Assembly: GCF_004963255.1 (NCBI RefSeq)
Contig: NZ_SUGA01000005.1
Location: 1-64,000, forward strand
Source of the DNA: Mesorhizobium sp.
Lineage (GTDB): Bacteria > Pseudomonadota > Alphaproteobacteria > Rhizobiales > Rhizobiaceae
Length of the DNA: 64,000 nucleotides
Reading direction: 5' to 3'
The number at the start of each line of letters is the position of its first letter. Position 1 is the first letter of the stretch. A program made the translations under genes and the position numbers. Below the pieces are notes generated by a model. It saw only the letters and a program-made list of their open reading frames with translations, did no database searches and was not told the origin of the DNA. Positions 28,805 through 38,397 of this stretch are shown here, in pieces.

Positions 28805-29941
28805 TCAATAGGGATCGACGGCATCGCGCAGGCCGTCGCCCAACGCGTTGAATGCAAAGACGGTGACCAGCACGAAGCCGACCGGCGACAGGATCCAGGG
28901 ATAGGTGCCGATGACCGAATAGGTCGCCGTGTCCTGCAACATCAGCCCCCAGGAGATCAGCGGCGGCTTCACGGCGAAGCCGAGGAAGCCGAGGAAGGCT
29001 TCGAGCAGCACCACCGTCGGGATGGCGATCGTCACCGCGACAATGACATGGCTCATCACATTGGGAAAAATGTGCTGCATGATGATGCGCCGGTCGTTGG
29101 CGCCGACCGCCATGGCAGCGCGCACATAGTCGATCCGCGCCAGCGCCAGCGTCTTGCCGCGCACCTCGCGCGACATCTGCGCCCAGCCCAGCGCCGACAT
29201 GACGATGATGACGAAACCGAGGAAGACATTGGTCGGCGCGGTGACCGGGATCAGCGTCGTCAGCGCGAGATAGAGCGGCAGCTGCGGGAAGGCAAGCACC
29301 AGCTCGACGAAGCGTTGCACCCAGACATCGAACTTGCCGCCGAAATAGCCGGAGACCATGCCCACGGTGGTGCCGATCAGCGTGATGATGAAGACCACCG
29401 TCAGCGCGATCATCAGCGAAACCCGCGAGCCGTGGATGGCGCGCGACAGCACGTCGCGGCCGAACTTGTCGGTGCCGAGGAAATGCACCGGCTGGCCGTC
29501 CATCGAGGCGAAGAAATGCCGGTCGGCCGGGATCAGCCCGAACAGCCTGTAGGGTGCGCCTTCGACGAAGAATCCGAGCAGGCGCGGGTGGTCGTAGTCG
29601 GGACCGACGATCGGCTGGAAGGTAACCGGATCGAGGTCGGCCGAGTCGGCCAGCGCATAGATCCTCGGCCGGAAGGTGAAATTGCCGTCCTTGTCATGAA
29701 AGCTCGGCACCTGGGGTGGCGCGAAGGCGACATCGGTCGCCTTCGGATCCGAGGGTGCGATGAAATCCGCGAACACCGCCATGACAAGCAGAAGCACGAC
29801 CAGGAAGAGCCCGGCCATGCCGGTCCAGGAGCGCTTCAGCCGGCGCCAGACCAGCGCGATATAGCTCTCATTGCCATGCGCCGGCTCGGCGATGGCCACG
29901 CCTTCGGCTGGCGGCGGCGGGGAGGGGTCGCGCGCCAGCAT
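28805..29941 (-). CDS. agpC: ABC transporter permease, DppC type
   Basis: This is the second inner-membrane permease of the transporter. The 378-residue protein has an N-terminal span (MAGLFLVVLLLVMAVFADFI), a long periplasmic segment, and a C-terminal BPD domain with four or five spans; the EAA loop reads GANDRRIIMQHIFPNVM. The long segment between the first two spans is typical of the DppC/OppC family. Its ATG directly follows the agpB stop (TAG-ATG), so the two are coupled. Confidence 0.9.
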   Translation of the reverse strand: MLARDPSPPPPAEGVAIAEPAHGNESYIALVWRRLKRSWTGMAGLFLVVLLLVMAVFADFIAPSDPKATDVAFAPPQVPSFHDKDGNFTFRPRIYALADSADLDPVTFQPIVGPDYDHPRLLGFFVEGAPYRLFGLIPADRHFFASMDGQPVHFLGTDKFGRDVLSRAIHGSRVSLMIALTVVFIITLIGTTVGMVSGYFGGKFDVWVQRFVELVLAFPQLPLYLALTTLIPVTAPTNVFLGFVIIVMSALGWAQMSREVRGKTLALARIDYVRAAMAVGANDRRIIMQHIFPNVMSHVIVAVTIAIPTVVLLEAFLGFLGFAVKPPLISWGLMLQDTATYSVIGTYPWILSPVGFVLVTVFAFNALGDGLRDAVDPY

Positions 29942-30949
29942 CTAGCGCTCCCCGAACTGTCGGATGCGCGGATCGAGCAGCACCAGCAGCATGTCGGCAA
30001 TGATGTTGCCGACGATCAGCGTCGCCGACAGCACCATCATGAAGGTGGCGGTCACATAGACGTCGCCCACCGCCATCGAGCCGACGATGGCCGGGCCGAC
30101 GGTCGGCAGCGCGAAGATGATCGCCGTCTCGATCTCGCCGGTGAGCATATAGGGCAGCACCACGCCCTGATACATCACTAGCGGATGCAGCGCGTTGGGC
30201 ACGGCATGCCGCATGACGACGGCACCCCCGGTCAGGCCCTTGGCCTTGGCCGTCTCGACATATTGCATGTTCAGCGTGTCGAGCAGATTGCCGCGCATGA
30301 CGCGCATGTTGTAGGCGAGGCCGCCGAAGGTCGCGATCGCCACCACCGGCCAGACATGCTTCACCAGGTCGACGAACTTCGCCCACGACCATGGCGCGCC
30401 GCCATATTGCGGCGAGAAGAACGAGCCGATCTCCGACACGTTGAACTGGAAGACCAGCAGATAGACGATGATCAGCGCCATCAGGAAGCGCGGCACCGTC
30501 ATGCCGAGGAACGAGATCGCCGAAAGTGTCGAGTCGATCCAGCTATACTGCCTTGTCGCCGCCCATATGCCGAAGGTGATGCCGAGCACCGAGGCGAGCA
30601 GGTGGCAGACCAGCGCGAGCAGCAGCGTGCGCGGCAGGCGTTCGCCCACCACGTCGGCCACCGGCTTGTTGTAATAGAGGCTGTAGCCGAAATCGCCGCG
30701 CGTGATGATGCCGCCGATCCAGTTGAGATACTGGACGGGCAGCGGCTTATCGAGGCCATGTTCGACGCGATAGGCCTGCGCCTGCGCGTCGGCTTCGGCA
30801 TAAGAGGCGCCGCCTTGGTTGATCAGCTGCGACTTGATGTAGTCGGCATAGTCGCCCGGCGGCGCCTGGATGATGGCGAAGGTGACGAGACTTAAGATGG
30901 CGAAAACCGGAATCGCCGAAGCGATGCGCATGAGCAGGAATCGCAGCAT
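29942..30949 (-). CDS. agpB: ABC transporter permease, DppB type
   Basis: This is the first inner-membrane permease. The 335-residue protein begins MLRFLLMRIASAIPVFAILS, typical for DppB/OppB, has about six spans, and its EAA loop reads AKAKGLTGGAVVMRHAVPNA. It pairs with AgpC. The gap to agpA upstream is 113 bases, longer than the others in this operon and a possible site for RNA processing between binding protein and permeases. Confidence 0.9.
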   Translation of the reverse strand: MLRFLLMRIASAIPVFAILSLVTFAIIQAPPGDYADYIKSQLINQGGASYAEADAQAQAYRVEHGLDKPLPVQYLNWIGGIITRGDFGYSLYYNKPVADVVGERLPRTLLLALVCHLLASVLGITFGIWAATRQYSWIDSTLSAISFLGMTVPRFLMALIIVYLLVFQFNVSEIGSFFSPQYGGAPWSWAKFVDLVKHVWPVVAIATFGGLAYNMRVMRGNLLDTLNMQYVETAKAKGLTGGAVVMRHAVPNALHPLVMYQGVVLPYMLTGEIETAIIFALPTVGPAIVGSMAVGDVYVTATFMMVLSATLIVGNIIADMLLVLLDPRIRQFGER

Positions 30950-31062
30950 CGGATCGTCCGCCTTCTTGTCTGCCCGCCGCTCCCCTCGGGTGCGTTCGGA
31001 GATTTCGCTTGTCCGGCCGCACCGCGGCGCGGCCGGACGTCTCTCGGTCAGGGGAGGTAAGC

Positions 31063-33147
31063 TTAGTCCATCGGTCCCTTATCGCCAGGCTTGCCGGGCA
31101 ATTCCTTGGGGAACAACTCATACTTTGCCTGCTTGTCCGCCTTGACGAACACGCGCTCGCGGACGATCGAATCCTCGGCCCAGTTGAACATGAAGATCGG
31201 CGTGCCCTGCGGGATGTTGGAGAAGCGCTTGTTGATGATGAGCGCGCCCGGATATTCCGTCAGGCCGACATTGTAGACATGCTCGGTCGATATCTTCTGG
31301 AACTTTCGCATCAGCTCGGCGCGCTGGTCGTTGTCCTGCGTCGACACGAACTTGTTGACGATGTCGACGAGGTCCTTTTCGAAGGGCATCAGGTCGACCT
31401 GGCCGCTTTCCGGCGCGCGATGGTTCCAACTGGTCTTCGGCCCGACTGGCGCGAGCTGCTCGGTATTTTGAACGACGGAGGTGAGCTCGGTCTCGTTGCG
31501 CCGGATCAGCCAGTCGAAGCGGCCGGAATATTGTGTGGCATCGCGCTGCGTGCCGTTGAGCCCGTTGAGCACCACCCTCAGGCCCAGCTTCTCCATCTGC
31601 GCGATCACGCCTTCGGCAAGGCTCTTGTCGGTGGTGTAGTCGTTGTTGACCAGCATCACGATCTCGACATCCTTGCCGCCGGCGGTGCCGGCCGGGAAGT
31701 TCACGATGCCATCGCCATCCGTATCCTTGAGACCGGCCTTGGCGAGCAATGCCTTGGCGCCTTCGAGGTCGAACGGATAGTAGACCGTCGACTTACGGTC
31801 ATAGAAGCTGGTGCCGGATGAGAAACCGCCCGGATAGATGGCGGTGAACGGACCCTTGACCAGAGAGTCGCCCAGCGCCTTGCGATCGAGCGCCATGGTG
31901 ACGGCCTTGCGGAAGTCCTCGTTGCGGTTCAGCTCGCGGATCGCCTGGCCGCGCTCGTCCGGGTTGCCCCAGCCATTGGCGGAAAAGTTCATGCGCAGAT
32001 TGTAGCCGATCAGGCGCGGGCCGAAGGCGAGGCGGGCCGGCGCGTTCTTGTCGGCCGCGCGCTTCAGCGAGGCGACGAAATTTTCCGGCTGCTCAAGGTT
32101 CGAGAAATCGCCCGAGCCGGCAACAGCCTGGACGTCGCGGTCGGCCCAGGTCGAGAGCTTGTATTGCAGCTCGTTGAGATAGGGCAGCTGGTTGCCCTTC
32201 TCGTCGACCTTCCAATAATAGGGATTGCGGCGCATGACGATGATGTCGTCCGGCCGGTATTCGACCGGCACCCAGGCGCCCATCACCGGCATGTTCATAT
32301 ATTCCGGGGGGAAGGCGTTCTTGAACTGGTCGTAGGTGTTCTTCGAATATTTCGGATGCTGCGGCTTCAGGATATGCGACGGACCGGGGCAGAAAGTGCC
32401 ATAGGCCATGGCATAGAGATATTGCCGCGGGAACGCCTCCTTGAACGTCCATTCCACGGTGTAGTCGTCGATCTTCTTCAGCGTCGTGCCGACGCCGAAA
32501 GTCTCCGGCGTGGCGCCGTTCAGCGGCGAGACGTTGGGGTCGACGACCTCGTCGTCCCAATAGAACATCACGTCGTCGGCGTTGAAGGGCGCGCCGTCGG
32601 ACCATTTGGCGCCTTCGATCAGATGCATGGTCAGCTTGTGGCCGTCGCTCGACCAGTCCCAGCTCTTGGCGAGGTTGGGCAGCGGCTCGGTGTCCTTGGC
32701 CTCGACCTGGAACAGCGGCGCCGTGCGCGTCAGGCATTCGGACAGGCCGATATCGATGCCGCCCCACCCTTGCGTCTGGCCGGCGCCGTAGTTCCAGCCT
32801 TCCGGCCTGCCACCGATCACATGGCGCATCGTGTCGCCATAGACGCCGATGCCGTCCGGCATGTTGGCGGTCTTGAAGACCAGCGGTTCCTTCGGCAGCC
32901 TGTCCTTGACCGGAGGCAGCTTGCCGGTCTTGACGTATTTCTCCGTCACCCAATCCGGCTCGTGATATTCGGGCAGCGCCTTGAACTCCAGGATGGAGTC
33001 GCGCGCCACATAATGGATCTTGCCTTCGGCCGGGAATGTCGCAGGCTGCGGCGGGATCGTCGGCTCGGAAGCGAAGGCGTTGAGTGCATGGACTGAAACG
33101 CCGAGCATCAGCCCGGCGGCAATGCCTGTTCTACGAAAAGTCCTCAT
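31063..33147 (-). CDS. agpA: ABC transporter substrate-binding protein for alpha-galactosides
   Basis: This is a periplasmic binding protein of the peptide/oligosaccharide family (SBP type 5). It has 694 residues, larger than the usual 500-600, and a signal peptide (MRTFRRTGIAAGLMLGVSVH, cut near AFAS-E). Characteristic segments are LAKSWDWSSDGHKLTMHLIEG and GAPFNADDVMFYWDD. The ATG has an ideal GGAGGAG ribosome binding site. Family membership is sure; the sugar specificity rests on the two flanking GH4 genes and the agp-like order. Confidence 0.88.
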   Translation of the reverse strand: MRTFRRTGIAAGLMLGVSVHALNAFASEPTIPPQPATFPAEGKIHYVARDSILEFKALPEYHEPDWVTEKYVKTGKLPPVKDRLPKEPLVFKTANMPDGIGVYGDTMRHVIGGRPEGWNYGAGQTQGWGGIDIGLSECLTRTAPLFQVEAKDTEPLPNLAKSWDWSSDGHKLTMHLIEGAKWSDGAPFNADDVMFYWDDEVVDPNVSPLNGATPETFGVGTTLKKIDDYTVEWTFKEAFPRQYLYAMAYGTFCPGPSHILKPQHPKYSKNTYDQFKNAFPPEYMNMPVMGAWVPVEYRPDDIIVMRRNPYYWKVDEKGNQLPYLNELQYKLSTWADRDVQAVAGSGDFSNLEQPENFVASLKRAADKNAPARLAFGPRLIGYNLRMNFSANGWGNPDERGQAIRELNRNEDFRKAVTMALDRKALGDSLVKGPFTAIYPGGFSSGTSFYDRKSTVYYPFDLEGAKALLAKAGLKDTDGDGIVNFPAGTAGGKDVEIVMLVNNDYTTDKSLAEGVIAQMEKLGLRVVLNGLNGTQRDATQYSGRFDWLIRRNETELTSVVQNTEQLAPVGPKTSWNHRAPESGQVDLMPFEKDLVDIVNKFVSTQDNDQRAELMRKFQKISTEHVYNVGLTEYPGALIINKRFSNIPQGTPIFMFNWAEDSIVRERVFVKADKQAKYELFPKELPGKPGDKGPMD

Positions 33148-33246
33148 AGTCTCCTCCCAGATGTTTTTGGACGTCTGCTGCTGCCCGCCTCTTGTGAATT
33201 TCTTGCCGAGCTGCCTCCTGCGACCCGGCCTGCTTGCCTTTAGGCC

Positions 33247-34713
33247 TCAGCCGGCCTGTTTCAGTGCCGCCTTTTCGGCGCGTAGTTCCTCGATCGAGCG
33301 CACGTTGCGGCGCGCGGCACCCGCCCATTCGCGGGTCTTGACGTGTGCTTTCGAAAGCCGCTCCTTCGCCGCCGGAACGGCGTGCGCATATTGCGGCAGC
33401 CACGCGGCTTCAGCGACCACCATCTCGTCCACCATCTGCCAGACCTCTTCCGGCGTCGACACCGCACCCACGAGCGGATCGTGCAGCACGGCGAGCTTCA
33501 AGAGATCGATGTCCCCGGCGATCGCCGCATGCACCGACATGCGCTGCACGTTGATCGAGGCCATGCAGGTTGCCGCACAGGCTTCCGGCAGCGTGATCCC
33601 GGCCGCCATGTTGATGCCGAAACGGTCGACAAAGCCGGGCGACTCGATGATCGCGTCCTGCGGCAGGTTGGCGATCACGCCATTATTCCGGACGTTGAAG
33701 TGACCGCGATAGACGCGGTTGGTCTCCAGCGCTTCGAGGATGTGGCTGGCATGCTCGTTGGAGCGCTTTGACGGATCGATCGGCTTCGACGCGGCTTCGA
33801 GGAACTGCGGATATTCCGTCTCGAACCAGTTGCGGGTTTCGGTCGAGTAGCGCAGATAGCCGCCGGTCTCGCCATGGATCCAGTCCGACATGTCGATCCA
33901 GCGCGTGATCTCGTCGGGGCGCTTGCGGTACCAGGGGAGGTATTCGGAGAGATGCCCGTTGCTCTCGGTCGAATAGACGCCGAAGCGCTTCAGCACGTCG
34001 ATCCTGAGCTTCTCCTGCTTCGAATAGACCGGATGCGCCTCGAAGGCGGCGACCAGTTCGTCCTTGCCGATCGGCCGGCCGTTCAGCTTGAGCTCGATGA
34101 ACCAGGTCTGGTGGTTGATGCCGGAACAGACATAGTCGAGCTCCCGAGGCGATTTCGCGCCGAGCACTTCGGCGATCTGTTCGGCGCCGTGCTGCACGCC
34201 GTGACAGAGCCCGACCGTGTCGACCTTGCCATATTCGATCGCCGCCCAGGTGTTCATCGCCATCGGGTTGGCATAGTTGAGGAATTTCGCGCCGGTCGCG
34301 GCGACCTCGCGAATGTCTTTGCAGAAGTCGAGGATCACTGGAATGTTGCGCTGGCCGTAGAGGATGCCGCCGGCGCAGATCGTGTCGCCGACGCACTGGT
34401 CGATGCCATATTTCAGCGGGATGCGGATGTCGTCGGCATAGGCCTCCAGTCCACCGACGCGCACGCAGCTGATGATGTAGCGCGCGCCCTCCAACGCCTC
34501 GCGGCGATTCGTCGTCGCCGTCACTTTGGTCGGCAATTTGTTGGCTTCCACGATCCGGTCGAGGATCGCCTTGATCATCCCGAGATTGTGCTCGCTGATG
34601 TCAGTCAGCGCGAATTCGATGTCCTGGAATTCAGGCACGCACAGAATGTCGGTGAACAGCTTCTTGGTGAAGCCGACGCTGCCGGCGCCGATAATAGCGA
34701 TTTTGAAGCTCAT
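33247..34713 (-). CDS. agaL1: Family 4 alpha-galactosidase/alpha-glucosidase, first of operon
   Basis: This is a second GH4 hydrolase, 488 residues, opening MSFKIAIIGAGSVGFTKKLF (NAD site), with LTDISEHNL after the second strand, VGLCHGVQHG for the catalytic Cys region and CSGINHQTWFIELK for the metal-binding His. It is related to, but clearly different from, the enzyme at 25733, so the pair may split substrates (for example melibiose and raffinose; inference). It is the first gene of the operon; its start faces agpT across 214 bases. The frame is open upstream, but ATG 34713 gives the normal GH4 N-terminus. Confidence 0.88.
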   Translation of the reverse strand: MSFKIAIIGAGSVGFTKKLFTDILCVPEFQDIEFALTDISEHNLGMIKAILDRIVEANKLPTKVTATTNRREALEGARYIISCVRVGGLEAYADDIRIPLKYGIDQCVGDTICAGGILYGQRNIPVILDFCKDIREVAATGAKFLNYANPMAMNTWAAIEYGKVDTVGLCHGVQHGAEQIAEVLGAKSPRELDYVCSGINHQTWFIELKLNGRPIGKDELVAAFEAHPVYSKQEKLRIDVLKRFGVYSTESNGHLSEYLPWYRKRPDEITRWIDMSDWIHGETGGYLRYSTETRNWFETEYPQFLEAASKPIDPSKRSNEHASHILEALETNRVYRGHFNVRNNGVIANLPQDAIIESPGFVDRFGINMAAGITLPEACAATCMASINVQRMSVHAAIAGDIDLLKLAVLHDPLVGAVSTPEEVWQMVDEMVVAEAAWLPQYAHAVPAAKERLSKAHVKTREWAGAARRNVRSIEELRAEKAALKQAG

Positions 34714-34867
34714 CACCTTCACCTCGATCCAATCGAATGCTAGGCAAGGAGCAGCAAGGGAGGACAGGGTCGCGCGCCGTTGCGCACGCACCGCTCAAAG
34801 CCGGAAACCCGGCTTTTTCTCCTCCCGCCCGCTCCTCGACCGCGGGTCATTCCCGTTCTTGAGGGTC

Positions 34868-34911
34868 GGATTATGCCCTTATTGGCGGGCACCGCCAGAG
34901 AAGGATTATGC
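34868..34911. promoter_or_regulatory. Direct repeats between agaL1 and agpT
   Basis: GGATTATGC occurs at 34868-34876 and again at 34903-34911, 35 bases apart, in the divergent promoter region and close before the agpT start. Paired direct repeats are the usual target of AraC-type activators, so these are candidates for AgpT sites. Confidence 0.45.
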
Positions 34912-34927
34912 TTTCGAGGGTAATTTT

Positions 34928-35803
34928 GTGCTGCGGGACCTGATCGCCAATGGAAAGCTGATGCGGACGATCTCGCTGCCGCGCGGCCGCCAGCGGCTGC
35001 ATGCCATGCCGACAAGCACCGGCTATGAGGTGCGCGAGGACGAAACCTATGACTGGGACGGCAGAAAGCGTGGCCAGACCCCGTTCACGGTGCTCCAGCA
35101 CACGATCAGCGGCACCGGGCAGTTGCGCTACGAGAACCGCAACTACCGTCTGCAGGCCAACGACACGCTGCTGGTTCTGGTGCCGCACAATCATCGCTAC
35201 TGGCTGGGCCAGGGCGACCGCTGGGAATACTTCTGGATCTCCATGAACGGTGAGGAGGCGCTGCGCATCCACAAGTCGATTCTCAGCGTCTCCGGCCCGG
35301 TGTTCCGGCTGCAGCCGGCGACGATCGATCACCTTGCGGATTGCAGCCTGCGCCTCATCAAGGGAGCGGGTTCGCCTGGTGCGGCTTCCGCAATCGCCTA
35401 TGAAGCGGCGATGGCGCTTTACGACGATGTCTTCGGCTCGCATGCCTTCGCCGAGAAGCAAAGCGCCATGCAGCCGGTCATCGACCACATCAACGCCAAT
35501 CTCGACAAGCCGCTGCCGGTGGCGGAGCTGGTCGGGATCAGCGGCCTCAGCCGCGCCCATTTCTCACGCTGCTTCGCCGAGAGCGAAGGATTGCCGCCTG
35601 CCGAGTTCGTGCTGCAGCAACGCCTGCAGCGGGCGGCCAAGCTGCTCACCAAGGCCGATTTCCTGCCGGTCAAGGAGGTGGCTGTGCTCTGCGGCTTCGA
35701 GGATGCGAATTATTTCTCGAAGGTCTTTCGCCGTTTCTACGGCATCACGCCGACGCAGTTCCGCACCACCGGCATGTATGCCAGCCTCGGCAGCCATCGC
35801 TGA
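34928..35803 (+). CDS. agpT: AraC-family activator of the alpha-galactoside operon
   Basis: This is a 291-residue regulator: an N-terminal cupin-like sensor domain (VREDETYDWDGRKR, then VLVPHNHRYWLG) and a C-terminal AraC double helix-turn-helix (AELVGISGLSRAHFSRCFAE, then VAVLCGFEDANYFSKVFRRF). In S. meliloti an AraC-like activator, AgpT, sits divergent to this operon and is needed for its induction; position and type match here. I chose GTG 34928, seven bases after GAGGG; the frame is open far upstream, but there it overlaps agaL1. Confidence 0.82.
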   Translation: MLRDLIANGKLMRTISLPRGRQRLHAMPTSTGYEVREDETYDWDGRKRGQTPFTVLQHTISGTGQLRYENRNYRLQANDTLLVLVPHNHRYWLGQGDRWEYFWISMNGEEALRIHKSILSVSGPVFRLQPATIDHLADCSLRLIKGAGSPGAASAIAYEAAMALYDDVFGSHAFAEKQSAMQPVIDHINANLDKPLPVAELVGISGLSRAHFSRCFAESEGLPPAEFVLQQRLQRAAKLLTKADFLPVKEVAVLCGFEDANYFSKVFRRFYGITPTQFRTTGMYASLGSHR

Positions 35804-35813
35804 TGCTTGGGAA

Positions 35814-36974
35814 TCAGTGCCGCCTTTGGTCGAGAGCCGTCGACGCGGTCTTCACCGGATCGGCGGCGGCGAAGGCCGCGTCGATCTGCTCGGGCGTGCG
35901 CTGCCCGGTCCGCTTCCAGGCGACATATTGCACGATGCCGAAGATCGGGCGCTGCGGCACCGTCTTCACCACCGGCATGCGGAAGCCGTCGCGGAATTTC
36001 TCCCAGCGCGCGCCGAGCACCGCGACCATTTCCTCGACCGTTGGCGGCGTCGCCACATCGGCATAGGTGATGGTGACCTTGCCGGCGAGGGCTTTTTGGC
36101 GCGAGAAAGGCACCGGGATCGAGGCGAGATAATCGGCCGGCACGTCGAGCAGACCGCCGAAGGCCCATTGCTCGCGCAGCTGGTCAGCGCTCATCGGCGC
36201 GACGCTGACGTCGATGTCGTTGGGCGTGCCCGGCACCCGGTAGGGGCAGCGGAAGCGGCCGCAATTGGCCTGCGCCGAGAATTGCCACAGCGCATAGCCC
36301 TGCCAGTTGCCCATCGGGAAATGCACGTCGATGTCGGGCTTGTAGCGCGCATACCAGAGCGGCAGCCGTGACAGGAGCCGATACTGGTAACGGTTGTCGG
36401 CGATATACTGCGCCGTCTTGCCGTTGACATAGAGCACCGGGAAGCGGCCGAGGCGGCGATGCACTTGGCGCACGAATTCCTCGGCGTCGTCCAGCGACAT
36501 CCATTGCGTCGGATCGATGCCTTCGATGTCGAGAGCCATCAGCTCATCCGGCGCCGGCTCGGCGAAGTCGATGAAATTATTGGCCTGCTCGACCGGGTTG
36601 CCGGGCCGCGCAAGGTGATAGGCGCCCCATTTCAACCCGAGCGCCTTGGCCACGACCTTGCGCGTCTGGAATAGCTCGCGCGTCACCGCATAGCGCTTCC
36701 ACTGCGCCTTGCAGAGTTTGACATCCGGTTCGGCGCCGAAGCAGAAGTAGGGCGGAGGCAGCCCGTCTGACGCCTTGTTGATGAAGCCGGCGATGCGCTT
36801 GTCGGTGACGAGCTGCTGCCAGTTGATCGAATTGTATTCGTAAGCGTCGATCACCAGCGGGCGGTCGGCATTCTTCCACGGCTCGGAGAAATCCGAGGCC
36901 TGTGCCGCCGTACCCAGCGCAACCGCCGCAGCGAGAAACGCCAGGCGGCGAAGAGGGCGCGCCGGCTTTTTCAA
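35814..36974 (-). CDS. Exported GH25 lysozyme-like protein
   Basis: This is a 386-residue protein with a signal peptide (MKKPARPLRRLAFLAAAVAL, cut near AQAS-D) and a GH25 muramidase-type barrel: VIDAYEYNSINWQQL at the start, GFINKASDGLPPPYFCFG, AYHLARPGNP, then the acidic strand LMALDIEGID at about 140-150 where GH25 enzymes have their catalytic Asp and Glu, and later LWQFSAQANC. It would cleave peptidoglycan in the periplasm or outside. It converges with agpT (10 bases between stops) and has no evident link to either sugar locus. Confidence 0.82.
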   Translation of the reverse strand: MKKPARPLRRLAFLAAAVALGTAAQASDFSEPWKNADRPLVIDAYEYNSINWQQLVTDKRIAGFINKASDGLPPPYFCFGAEPDVKLCKAQWKRYAVTRELFQTRKVVAKALGLKWGAYHLARPGNPVEQANNFIDFAEPAPDELMALDIEGIDPTQWMSLDDAEEFVRQVHRRLGRFPVLYVNGKTAQYIADNRYQYRLLSRLPLWYARYKPDIDVHFPMGNWQGYALWQFSAQANCGRFRCPYRVPGTPNDIDVSVAPMSADQLREQWAFGGLLDVPADYLASIPVPFSRQKALAGKVTITYADVATPPTVEEMVAVLGARWEKFRDGFRMPVVKTVPQRPIFGIVQYVAWKRTGQRTPEQIDAAFAAADPVKTASTALDQRRH

Positions 36975-37219
36975 TCAGGGTGTCCCCACTGACCAGGGAA
37001 CGATCCTGAACCGCTATGGTTAAGGAATTGCTTTCAGAACATCGGCTTGCTTCCGTCCGGTCCAAAACATCAAAAAAGTATCGGTCGGGTGGACAAGCCG
37101 TGGTGGCAGGGGCTTCAATTGCCGCCTAAGCTTTCAATAACGGCGGCCAGTGGGAAGACGCGGGCACGCCTGACGAAGCGCAGCAACCGGTCACAAGACC
37201 GGACCCGCGCGGGAGGAAA

Positions 37220-38110
37220 ATGAACATGAATCCGGACCTGGAAGTCGTCCAGATCAGACAGGGAGAGTCGTTCAAGGCCTGGGCCCACGGCTATCCTTTC
37301 CGCACCGTACGCTGGCACTTCCATCCCGAATACGAACTGCATCTGGTGGTCGCCACCACCGGCCGTTATTTCGTCGGCGACTTCATCGGTGAGTTCGAGC
37401 CGGGCAATCTGGTGCTTACCGGACCCAATCTGCCGCACAACTGGGTCAGCGACGTGCCGCCGGGCGAGACCGTGCCGCTGCGCGGCCGCGTCGTGCAGTT
37501 CTCGGAAGAATTCATCGCCAGCGCTTCCGCCGCCTTGCCCGAGCTTGCCGCCTGCGCCGGCATCCTCGAGACCAGCCGCCGCGGCGCGCTGTTCTCGCCG
37601 GCGACGGCCGAGCTTGCGGCGCCCCTGCTGGCGGAGCTGACCGAGGCGCAGGGCGTGCGCCGCCTGTCGCTGTTTATGGCCGTGCTCGATATCTTGAACC
37701 GCGCCGGCGATGTCCGCACGCTGGCCAGCGCCGGCTATCTGCCCGACCCCTCCGGCTTCATGTCAGCAGGCATCAACCAGGCGCTCGCCTACATCAATTG
37801 CCACCTGACCGAGCCGTTCAGCGAAGGGACGCTGGCCGAGATCGCCGGGCGCAGCCCGAGCGCCTTCTCGCGCAGCTTCCGCCGCCACACCGGCATGGCG
37901 CTGGTGCAATATGTCAACCGGCTGCGCATCAACCTTGCCTGCCAGCTGTTGATGAGCGAGGCGCAGATGTCGATCACCGAGATCTGCTACGCCGCCGGCT
38001 ACAACAACATCTCGAATTTCAACCGCCAGTTCCTGGCGCAGAAAGGCATGTCGCCTTCGCGCTTCCGGGCCTTGCTGGCTGAGAACATCAACGCGGAGAT
38101 TGCCGCCTAA
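37220..38110 (+). CDS. AraC-family regulator of the ribitol locus
   Basis: This is a 296-residue regulator with a cupin-type N-terminal domain (WHFHPEYELHLVV, then LTGPNLPHNWVSD) and a C-terminal double helix-turn-helix (TLAEIAGRSPSAFSRSFRRH, then ITEICYAAGYNNISNFNRQF). GGGAGG precedes the start. It lies directly upstream of the binding-protein gene on the same strand, so it probably controls the pentitol operon. Its inducer would then be ribitol or a product of it (inference). Confidence 0.88.
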   Translation: MNMNPDLEVVQIRQGESFKAWAHGYPFRTVRWHFHPEYELHLVVATTGRYFVGDFIGEFEPGNLVLTGPNLPHNWVSDVPPGETVPLRGRVVQFSEEFIASASAALPELAACAGILETSRRGALFSPATAELAAPLLAELTEAQGVRRLSLFMAVLDILNRAGDVRTLASAGYLPDPSGFMSAGINQALAYINCHLTEPFSEGTLAEIAGRSPSAFSRSFRRHTGMALVQYVNRLRINLACQLLMSEAQMSITEICYAAGYNNISNFNRQFLAQKGMSPSRFRALLAENINAEIAA

Positions 38111-38397
38111 CAGGGAGGAACCGGGAGGAGCTCAAGGCGATTCCGAGAGGAATTGCATCAAGACCAAAGAGACATTCAGGGAAGGAAGAACGCGGGGTGC
38201 AGGGCACCCGGTGCTGGAGGCCGTTTGTCCCGAAATCCAGCATTTCAGGAGGATGTTTGCGCGGCTTTACCGGGATCGGATCGATCCTCAGCCGACTGAT
38301 CATACTCCTTTCAACAGTTCGACATGCAGTCAAGGCCTGCCGCGCCGTTCACCGCGCAGGTGCTCGTGAAACCATTTCTCGAAAGGGAGACATTCGA

